Both the position numbers and the translations under genes were made by a program. Of a stretch of 18,833 nt of DNA, positions 1 to 7,517 are shown in pieces (positions within the stretch are counted from its first letter, which is position 1; every line of letters starts with the position of its first letter). The stretch is taken from positions 540,976 through 559,808 of the forward strand of contig KV908398.1 in the NCBI GenBank assembly GCA_002005505.1. Reading direction: 5' to 3'. This DNA is from Botryococcus braunii (lineage: Eukaryota > Chlorophyta > Trebouxiophyceae). Under the pieces are notes generated by a model. The model did not search any database and was not told the DNA's origin. It was given only the letters and a program-made list of their open reading frames with translations.

Positions 1-2
1 CC

Positions 3-1646
3 TTTCGAGCTGCAGCAAACCAAAGCGTGTCCCGCGTGAAGCTCAGCGGGTGCATTATACTGCAGGACGCTCAGCTTTGCTCCATCACATGCAAAGTGAG
101 CCCAGAACTGTTGCGTGCCCTGCACAAGCAACCACGCGATCTGGAAGGTCTGGACCCCGTCCGTTTACCACGGTGCCGGTGCAAGGGTGGGGTGAAGCTC
201 GGGGATTCCTGCTACGCTCCTGAGTTCCTCCCGCACATAATCGAGGCTGCCATTGACGTGCCGCCGTGTGACGCCATCACAACCAGGTCTCTTATAACAG
301 AACGATGCACAGATGCCACGTGCTTGGTGCCCCGCCCTGTTCCCCTTGAAGTCGCACTGGCCCACTTACCAATATTGCAACGACTCCGGCTCACGCAGCG
401 TTACAGGCTTCCTCCCAGCCTGATCCCGCACCTTACGAACGTGACAAGCATGAAGCTGAGCAGTGCTATCAGCCCCGATGAACTCGCCGCCCTCGCACGT
501 GTCCGCTCGTTCAAGTCTCTCAGCCTGACAATGGTCGGGGTGGATGTTGATCACTCTGTCAAAGAGCTCCAAATAGTTTGCAGTGGTGCCTTCTCGTACC
601 TCAACAACTTGAGCATGGAATCAGTCATGACCATTGCTAATGCCAGGTTCCTGTCTGCTCTGACTTGCCTCACCGGACTGTCCCTCATCCTCAGAGGCTC
701 TGGTGAGACCCGGTTGGAGCCCCTGGCAGCGCTGACAGGCCTAAAGCAGCTCTTCCTTTCCCTCCAGGAAGGAAATGATGGGGATCCTGCTTCATGCTCC
801 TTCCTGGGTGCCCTAACAGGCCTCACCAGCCTCTGCATTTTCGCAAGACGGGGGGGTCATAAATTATCGGAGCTGTTCACCCTCACGGCTCTGGCCCATC
901 TGCGAAAGCTGGTGCTTGGAATGATCACAAGCCCCCCCTCTTATGAGGACGGATTCCCCCTTCCCCGGGAGCTTGCATTCCTGGGGACTTCCACCACATT
1001 GCAGGACTTAAGCTGCGGCATTTCGCTGGAGTACTTCCAAGAGCTGAGCACGCCTGCATTTGAAGCGCTTCAGCATGCATTGGCCGCACTGACGAGCCTT
1101 ACTTTTCTACAACTGTTCAGCATTAATTTCGACAGTAACATGCCGTACAGCGATCGGCCACTCGAGTTGTGTTCCTGCGCGTCCAGCCTTCGGAGCCTCA
1201 TTATTGAAGATTTCATCAGCGACGCGGATGAGTCACCTCGGAAGGGCATGTTTTCCTCCCTGCAACACCTGCAGTGTCTCGAGCTGAAGACTCATCAGGA
1301 CTACCTCCACATAGTCAGTGTGCTGGACGGCATCAACCCACCTCAGCTGACAAAATTGGTCTTATTCTGTGACACCCTGACGCCCGATGTGATGGAGTCC
1401 ATTATCCGCTTTACGCAGCTAAGGGACCTGGATTTGTTGAGTTTCACTGCGTCTCTGCGCTCCTTCCTGCAGCTGTTTTCCCTGACAAGCCTCACGCGGC
1501 TAGCAGTGAACCGTCCGCGTAGAGATAACGGGAATTACGTGTCACGCGATGCCTGGCTAGAAGTGGTGAAGGACACATTGGAAGCCGTCAAGGAAAATTT
1601 CAAACGATTGCGGCACAAATCTGGCTGGCCACCTTTAAAAGTGTGA
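3..1646 (+). CDS. Leucine-rich-repeat protein, large exon (5' incomplete), copy A
   Basis: The frame is open from the left edge to a TGA at 1644-1646. No ATG occurs in frame before 450, so the real start must lie upstream of the window or in an earlier exon; the GTG at 27 is not a credible eukaryotic start. Numbering residues from 27, residues 9-77 form a Cys-rich module (C9, C18, C22, C50, C52, C62). Residues from about 110 to 495 carry degenerate LRRs of the LTxLxxLxL type, for example near 213-222, 234-244, 262-272, 287-297, 354-364, 411-421, 463-471 and 486-494. The tail is basic (residues 497-539). There is no signal peptide or membrane segment. LRR arrays usually bind other proteins, but the partner is unknown. 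A CAG at 13-15 could be a splice acceptor. A GTGAGT donor at 1643-1648 overlaps the stop, so the exon may be internal. The LRR call is firm; gene identity and function are unknown. Confidence 0.7.
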   Translation, partial: FRAAANQSVSRVKLSGCIILQDAQLCSITCKVSPELLRALHKQPRDLEGLDPVRLPRCRCKGGVKLGDSCYAPEFLPHIIEAAIDVPPCDAITTRSLITERCTDATCLVPRPVPLEVALAHLPILQRLRLTQRYRLPPSLIPHLTNVTSMKLSSAISPDELAALARVRSFKSLSLTMVGVDVDHSVKELQIVCSGAFSYLNNLSMESVMTIANARFLSALTCLTGLSLILRGSGETRLEPLAALTGLKQLFLSLQEGNDGDPASCSFLGALTGLTSLCIFARRGGHKLSELFTLTALAHLRKLVLGMITSPPSYEDGFPLPRELAFLGTSTTLQDLSCGISLEYFQELSTPAFEALQHALAALTSLTFLQLFSINFDSNMPYSDRPLELCSCASSLRSLIIEDFISDADESPRKGMFSSLQHLQCLELKTHQDYLHIVSVLDGINPPQLTKLVLFCDTLTPDVMESIIRFTQLRDLDLLSFTASLRSFLQLFSLTSLTRLAVNRPRRDNGNYVSRDAWLEVVKDTLEAVKENFKRLRHKSGWPPLKV

Positions 1647-1648
1647 GT
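1643..1648 (+). other. Possible 5' splice site overlapping the LRR stop codon
   Basis: GTGAGT matches the eukaryotic donor consensus and covers the TGA stop of the LRR frame. If it is used, the exon would end at 1642 and the protein would continue in a downstream exon that I could not identify. If it is not used, the protein ends here. Confidence 0.3.
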
Positions 1649-3430
1649 ACTAGAAGCCGCTTTCCCACTTGCGATGGATGTTGTTGGGTGGACTATCAGC
1701 AGGCATCCGTGAATCATCCCCTGCTCCTGGGTTAAGTGCAGAGACTGTTGGAACGCCCTTCGATGACTCCAATGGTGTTTGGGACATTGCTCGGTGACCT
1801 GCCGAACGGCTAGCCTGTACCCATAGAATCCATATCATGTCCATCACAAGCGCAGATGCATTGCTTCCCGAATCTCTGTTTCATATGGTGTTATAATGGG
1901 TAATTTGTGTGTCCTTTGGTAGTTCGTGAGGGCATCTGAGTCCAGCGGCCGGGTTTGGAGGACGGTTTAAAGGGAAACCAGACTGTGTTAACTGCTTGAG
2001 AAGGCATGAACTCAGTGAGGAGCGGCAGTGTATTTACTGCGTCGCAAGATTTCGGGCGGAATTCTGCCCTGTAGAAGGCAAAATCTGTTTTTTTCTCCAA
2101 CCCCCCCCCCCCCCCTTGATTTTTCATTTTCCCTGTTTTGTTGAGTTGCGTCACGGCGGCAACTTCGAAGTATGGTCAAGCACCGATATCTTAAGCGGGG
2201 TCACATTCTTTGGGAAATGCTTTTCATTTTCATGACCAAAAAATATAATTTTGGATTCATGTTTGATTCATTAACATTTGTACCTACACAGGGGACAGGC
2301 CCTAGGGATGATCGGTCACCCCTTGGCAAACGGTTGGTCCTGCCAGGAATGTATGTGGGGTAAACCCATGGCATGAAGTGGGTGGTTGCCCCTGTTTCAA
2401 GCAAGTTTGACGCCAGTGTTGTGAGATGGGGTCTGTTCCTGTCACAGGGAGTTTAAAAAATGACGTGGCCTGCTCCTGCGTTGACGTACAAAGCCCGCGT
2501 TGACGTACGGTATGGCGTGACGTCGGCGTCGCATGTCGCGTCCGGGCGCCGCAGCCCGGAACAGGTGGCGCGTGGGGAAGGTGCACTGCGACAGGAATCT
2601 TTATCCCCCGGCAACAAATATCTTGGTAGAACGCATTGTAATTAGCTGGTCTATTATCTCCAGATTTTGGATGTTAAAAGCTTTATAGGCGCCTGAACCG
2701 CTTGATTTCTGGTGGATCGCCCGTGCCGAGCACTGGGCTATTGCCGTAACGCACTCTTTTTTGTAAGATAAAACTATTGAATAATCTGTTCTGACTATTC
2801 AGACCCACAACTGAATTCCCGCAGTAGACCTGGCTGTTATCGGAATAACGTTGACCGGCCTTCGGGGATATTGCGAGCCCGCAGTGCTGGGGTAGGGTGG
2901 ATCTGTGGTTTCATACCAGAAGCAAGATGCAGGATAAAAGGGCGAAAAGTGACTGGCTGGAATAGCAGCTTCTCTTGAGTAAGCCATGGTCTCAGATACC
3001 AGAACCGGTCTCCTAGGTCTCGCGGGATGCTGTGTTACCGAAAGGAGTGACTTCCGTGATGGTATACAGCCTTCTTCAGCAAATAAAGTGGGACAGTTAA
3101 GAAATTTAGCACATGCGAACGGTTACGTGACAACGGCTTGGGTTTGCCCTGTTGTCCCTGCATGTGCTCTCTTTTGGGAGACGCGTTTTGGACTAGCTTT
3201 AGCAGCCCTAAACTGGTTAGTTTGAATCACATTTCGTAGAGGTGTGGACATCCTGCCATGGTGTCGAGTTTTGGATAACCACTGTAAATAATTCTCTGCG
3301 AGCATGCTTGTTGCCACGTGCAAAACTCGGCCAAACGACCAGAGCATGCCAAATTTCACAAGCCACCTCTCCTTGAGGTGTAACCTTCAGCATGCCATGT
3401 GGGCGTATGACTACAAATTCATTTAAAATT
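1649..3430. other. Non-coding interval downstream of the LRR exon
   Basis: No open frame here looks like a protein; the frames are short, lack family motifs and often start at non-ATG codons. A C homopolymer of about 15 bases starts at 2101. Apart from the TGACGT cluster and the short GC-rich segment after it (about 2525-2580), I see no recognisable structure. TGTAA, the usual chlorophyte polyadenylation signal, occurs at 2637-2641 and near 2763, too far away to assign to the LRR gene with confidence. Confidence 0.5.
2461..2523 (+). promoter_or_regulatory. Cluster of four TGACGT (bZIP/CRE-type) sites
   Basis: TGACGT occurs at 2461, 2482, 2501 and 2518, all on the same strand, spaced 21, 19 and 17 bp apart. 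TGACGT is the core half-site bound by bZIP factors of the CREB/ATF and plant TGA classes. A GC-rich stretch containing a CCGGGC/GCCCGG inverted pair follows. Four hexamers in 63 bp is far above chance expectation, but no clear downstream gene is visible, so a regulatory role is inference. Confidence 0.3.
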
Positions 3431-3589
3431 TATCCTAACCTGGAGGGGCAATAGTACTCCGAGAGAGACCGGCACATCTCCATCTCGGGGAAGGAGGGGT
3501 GGTTCCAAAGCCACCATCCCATCGGGGTAATCTCAAATTTTTCGTGCTCAGCAGGGCGGTCCAGCGGTGCAGCACCACCCCACACCCCC

Positions 3590-3612
3590 GGCGGGGGGGG
3601 GGGGGGGGGGGG
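3590..3612 (+). repeat. Long G homopolymer
   Basis: An almost uninterrupted G run of roughly 20 bases follows a GC-rich segment and precedes the CA arrays. Similar G or C runs of about 10-15 bases recur near 2101, 3831, 4012, 4282, 4400, 4549, 5083 and 5327. Exact lengths are uncertain because sequencing is unreliable in such runs. Confidence 0.7.
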
Positions 3613-3709
3613 AGGTCTTCTATCATGCACATAGACACATGTGCGCACCCCCGGCCACTTACCCGATGGCCGCACATGCACATGCGCATTGATGAGTGCT
3701 TAAGCATGT

Positions 3710-3710
<1 letters not shown>

Positions 3711-3808
<98 letters not shown>

Positions 3809-3841
3809 CACGCGCATGCGTGCCCGCACCACCCCCCCCCC

Positions 3842-3901
<60 letters not shown>

Positions 3902-3928
3902 CAAACCCGCGGGCACGCATGCACACAC

Positions 3929-4008
<80 letters not shown>
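3711..4008 (+). repeat. Compound (CA)n microsatellite in three blocks
   Basis: Nearly pure CA repeats occupy 3711-3805 (one AAACA interruption near 3776), 3844-3899 and about 3931-4008. Two spacers separate them. The spacers contain alternating purine-pyrimidine stretches such as TGCACGCGCATGCGTG (3806-3821), and a C run lies at 3831-3842. The block is bounded on the right by a G run at 4012-4022. The His/Thr-rich and Cys/Val-rich frames that cross it are artefacts of the repeat. The composition can adopt Z-DNA. Confidence 0.95.
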
Positions 4009-4010
<2 letters not shown>

Positions 4011-4183
4011 GCGGGGGGGGGGGCGCAGGAAGGTGAGGGTTGCTGAGGGGCAAGTGACGGCGTGCGTGGGCTTGAGGGGGGGATACCTTATGGGGCCAGG
4101 TGGGAAGGTGAGCCGCGATGCAGGCCCGGTGAAGGGCGGAACGTCCGTCATTGCGTTTGTCGACGATCCGACGGGGTACAAAT

Positions 4184-4510
4184 GTGAGCTCATTCAGCGG
4201 AAGGGCAGCAATCCGGAGCCTATAGTCCAGATATCTCCCCTCCCCCCCCCCCCTCCCGCCCCCCGCCCCGCTCTTTTACGCTTTGGGGGGGGGGGGTTCT
4301 TTTTACCCCTTTTGTTTTTGGACGCTTGGGCGGGCGGAAGGGAGGTTAGCTCATTGAGCGGAAGGGCAGCAATCCGTAGCCTAATGCTCAGGTATCTGCA
4401 CCCCCCCCCCCCGGCCCGCACTTTTACGCATTTTCCCTTTTTTTTTTTTTTGGAGGGGGGTTCTTTTTTCCCTGTTTTTTTGTACCCTCGGGCGGGTGGG
4501 CAGGAGGGGA
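4184..4510 (+). repeat. Tandem duplication, two units of about 161 bp
   Basis: Unit 1 starts GTGAGCTCATTCAGCGG at 4184 and unit 2 starts GTTAGCTCATTGAGCGG at 4345. Both continue with a shared GAAGGGCAGCAATCC segment, then a C run, a CTTTTACGC/ACTTTTACGC segment, a G/T homopolymer-rich stretch, a TTCTTTTT segment, and a GGGCGGGYGG end. The copies differ mainly in homopolymer length and scattered substitutions. I see no coding capacity. Confidence 0.7.
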
Positions 4511-5495
4511 GGAAATTGCCACGGCAAACTTGGGCTGGGGGTGGGCGAGGGGGGGGGGGGGAGGGGGGCTTGGGGCGATGCCCGTGTTCCAACTCATGTG
4601 CCTTTGACGAGCTGGATCAGTAATCCGATCAACCCCATTGGGATTTGTATGGCCATAACAAGTGAGGTAATGTGCAGACTGCAAGGGACCAGCTGGGGTT
4701 GAACCTGGCCCACTTTGCACGAGGTCTTGCTTGTCTGAACCTCGGCTTGCTCCGAGACCATATGACATGTTTCTGGTTTCCCCGGGGTACTATGTTGCAG
4801 AGCGCTGTCTGCAAATGCGTCCTCGTTTCATCCTGTGTTGTGACTGTTGCTTGGTCCACGTGGGATCTTGTGGGCGGCACTTTGAAGAGCAAATCATTGA
4901 TGACTCCAGACGCTCCCACCCTCCCTCCCCCCCTCCCCTCCCTACCTCCCTCCCGCCCCCTCCCTCCCTCCCCCCTTTCTGCATGCTGGGGTTGTAAGGC
5001 AGCTGTTCACAAGTATAGACAAGGGGTGGGTGAGTATTTTTTGGGCTTTTGTTTTTTGTTTATTGTTTTTTTTGGCAGCCCGGGGGGGGGGGGGGGACAG
5101 CTTGCAACATGGTCAGAACCTCCAACCCCTAACAGAAGGGCATGTCCCTCAAGGGTTTGGTAATGCTGGGTGGAGGAAAAGAAGCTTCGTGCAGGTAGGG
5201 GGAACAAAGGGAATGTTGGTGGTGCTTGCCTAATGTCTTCTCCGCGTGTGCGGGGTCATGTACAATCAGAAAAATGACTCGGCCGCACGGGGTGACTTGG
5301 CCGCAGCCATGTCTGTGGCTGCCCTCCCCCCCCCCCCCCTTCCTTTCCCCCCTTCCCCTTTTCCTATGCGCCGTTGTGTTTCCAGTCTCAACTTTGGCTA
5401 CCTCGCGTGGCCCGTTTTCCCTTATCTAGGCTAGCAGGTGTGTTGTGGACATTTTATCTTGCCCTAGTGGCTGTACAGATATCATCGATGTAACG
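4511..5495. other. Non-coding interval with polypyrimidine and G-run tracts
   Basis: No convincing gene is present. A CCCTCC-rich polypyrimidine tract spans about 4915-4978. A run of about 14 G begins near 5083 and a run of about 13 C near 5327. A frame over 4731-4997 encodes a short Cys-rich stretch, but it begins at TTG and dissolves into the CCCTCC tract. Confidence 0.5.
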
Positions 5496-6095
5496 TCTTC
5501 CTCTTCCTCTACAAGAGTTTCTTCTTCTTCTTCTTCTTCTTCTTCTTCTTCTTCTTCTTCTTCTTCTTCTTCTTCTTCTTCTTCTTCTTCTTCTTCTTCT
5601 TTTCTTCTTCTTCTTCTTCTTCTTCTTCTTCTTCTTCTTCTTCTTCTTCTTCTTCTTCTTCTTCTTTCTTCTTCTTCTTCTTCTTCTTCTTCTTCTTCTT
5701 CTTCTTCTTCTTCTCTTCTTCTTCTTCTTCTTCTTCTTCTTCTTCTTTCTTCTTCTTCTTCTTCTTCTTCTTCTTCTTCTTCTTCTTCTTCTTCTTCTTC
5801 TTTCTTCTTCTTCTTCTTCTTCTTCTTCTTCTTCTTTTTCTTCTTCTTCTTCTTCTTCTCTTCTTCTTCTTCTTCTTCTTCTTCTTCTTCTCCTTCTCCT
5901 TCTCCTCCTGCTTCTTCTTCTTCTTCTTCCTCTTCCTCTTTTCTTCTTCTTCTTCTTCTTCTTCTTCTTCTTCTTCTTCTTCTTCTTCTTCTTCTTCTTC
6001 TTCTTCTTCTTCTTCTTCTTCTTCTTCTTCTTCTTCTTCTTCTCCTTCTCCTTCCTCTTCTTCTTCTCCTTCTCCTTCTCCTTCTTCTTTTCCTT
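5496..6095 (+). repeat. Long (TTC)n / (GAA)n tract
   Basis: About 600 bp is almost entirely pyrimidine on the plus strand and built of TTC triplets. The longest pure stretches are about 5521-5600 and 5945-6041. Interruptions are single-base changes in unit length (TTTC near 5600, 5667, 5747 and 5802; CTC near 5713 and 5858) and a CTCCTT-rich patch at about 5889-5912 and 6042-6090. The Ser/Leu/Phe frames on this strand and the Arg/Lys/Glu frames on the other are by-products. Such polypurine-polypyrimidine mirror sequence can form intramolecular triplex DNA. Confidence 0.95.
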
Positions 6096-6464
6096 ACGCT
6101 TGTCTTGATCGGGGTTGCTGTCCATCGGAACAAAACGATGCGAGTGTTTCAATGGCAAGGGTCTGTGAAACATTGTAAAAGACGCACGACGTACATCGTA
6201 AAGAAAGAAGGGCATAACAAGTGGCCTTTAACTGTGCTCAATATTTCATTAGCACTGAGGTTACGATTATTAGGTAGGAGTGATTGGAGATCCCTCCTAT
6301 GCTACATCACATCCCTCTGTGTTGTGGTGAGGGTAGTGATTGCATTTTTTCGGCGCAGCACTTGAGCAATCTCCACCCCCTAGTATGAGCGCATCAAGAA
6401 CAGAGCAAGCTGGCCCGCCCCCGCAACCAGTTCTGTTCTATGCTGTTATATTTTGTCAACCGGG
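6096..6464. other. Non-coding interval between the TTC tract and LRR copy B
   Basis: I see no gene or repeat here. The last 30-40 bp (TTATATTTTGTC, then CTTTC ... GCAG at 6479) could be the end of an intron leading into the duplicated LRR exon. Confidence 0.35.
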
Positions 6465-6495
6465 CCTTTCGAGGTGCAGCAAACCAAACCGTGTC
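6465..6495 (+). pseudogene. LRR exon copy B, 5' fragment
   Basis: These 31 bp match 1-31 of copy A with two substitutions (6474 and 6489). They stop at the GTGTC that became the target-site duplication of the Ty3/gypsy insertion and resume at 12360. The possible splice acceptor GCAG (6476-6479) is conserved with copy A. Confidence 0.8.
6491..6495 (+). repeat. Target-site duplication, left copy (GTGTC)
   Basis: GTGTC immediately precedes the left LTR and is repeated at 12360-12364 immediately after the right LTR. A 5-bp duplication is typical of LTR-retrotransposon integration. Copy A has a single GTGTC at the matching place (27-31), so it shows the pre-insertion state. Confidence 0.93.
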
Positions 6496-6756
6496 TGTAG
6501 CGTTAACTAAGCGGAAGAGGTTTTTATGAGACAGTGAGACGTTCGTGGTGTGCAACGAAAGAGTGTTACATGATTGATTCGCAAGCGTACTCTTAAACCC
6601 AGGGTGGATTGAATTATACTGTACTGCCACAGACGCGTAGTCGGGCAACCGAGCGAACTACTTGAGCGAGGTTGTACTGCGAATCCAGATCACATGGCAA
6701 GTCAAAGAGCAATGCCAAGGACCATACTAGAGCATTATACCCTAGGAAATGCTACA
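6496..6756 (-). repeat. Ty3/gypsy 3' LTR
   Basis: 261 bp, bounded by the inverted hexamers TGTAGC and GCTACA. It matches 12099-12359 base for base as far as I can read, and the polypurine tract adjoins its right edge. In the orientation of the element this is the 3' LTR. Confidence 0.95.
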
Positions 6757-6771
6757 TGCCCTCCCCCTTGG
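6757..6771 (-). promoter_or_regulatory. Ty3/gypsy polypurine tract
   Basis: Read on the minus strand, the bases just before the 3' LTR are CCAAGGGGGAGGGCA. This purine-rich stretch directly abuts the LTR, as expected for the plus-strand DNA primer of an LTR retrotransposon. Confidence 0.8.
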
Positions 6772-7517
6772 CATAAGCTATGAGATGTTGTTTATGGCAA
6801 TGGGGCCACAAACGTAAGACAGGGGCATCACGAACCCTGCTTACTGTAACTATAGACAATCACACCTCCTATAGTTACGAAACAACGCAAGTCAGAGGAT
6901 GAAGTCCACAAAGCAAGTTAGCACGACACAGACGAGGGACTCATCTGCTCAATGCTCGAATACCTTAACATTCTAAGGACTATCGTCTGCAAGGCGGATC
7001 CTCTAACTTAGGGGACGAACTCCCTAGACAGCACTCACACCAGTGATGAAACAATTAGGTTGAGTCATTAGACTAGCACTTGTCCAAACCTTAGGTCCAG
7101 TTACCCTGCACTGCAGTGTAACCTTCGCTTGAGGTGGCTTTCCAACTAAAGGCATAAGGCATATCGTCTAGAGCAGCAAGCTATACACAACTAACTGCCA
7201 CATAGTGTATCTCATGGGTAAGATACCAAAGCAAGTTATTCATGCACGGAACTACAATTTGCAGCTACACTGCCACAGCAAGTGCATCACAAAATGGAGC
7301 CGTGGGTCAGGAAACATAACCCATGCAAAACAATTAACCAAGAAACATGCATGCAAGTCCCAATTCACGAATCCCCCTCCCAGACCCTTCCACCCTCCCT
7401 CCCTCCCTCCCAGATCCAAGCTGGCTGGTGTTGAAGCTCCAAGGGTCATCAGCCGCAAGTGGCTGGAAAAGTCTCAAGCCGCAAATGGCTTAATCAAGGG
7501 ATGCCCGCAAGTGGGAC
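6772..7517 (-). other. Ty3/gypsy 3' untranslated region
   Basis: About 745 bp lie between the pol stop and the polypurine tract. I see no conserved domain. A CCCTCC-rich patch is at 7385-7411. The plus-strand frame at 7205-7618 overlaps the end of pol and has no family features. Confidence 0.6.

Noticed and set aside
27..29. GTG as start codon of the LRR protein
   Set aside because: The frame is open further upstream to the window edge and the same context is conserved in copy B; nuclear genes normally start at ATG.
3435..4193. Long minus- and plus-strand frames over the CA arrays encoding Cys/Val or His/Thr repeats
   Set aside because: They are made by the dinucleotide repeat and have no non-repetitive domain.
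4731..4997. Short Cys-rich frame that could be a zinc-binding exon
   Set aside because: It starts at TTG, has no consistent metal-binding spacing and runs into a CCCTCC tract.
5426..6365. Frames of 235-306 codons rich in Arg/Lys/Glu or Ser/Leu across the TTC tract
   Set aside because: A triplet repeat stays open in several frames automatically; flanks lack protein features.
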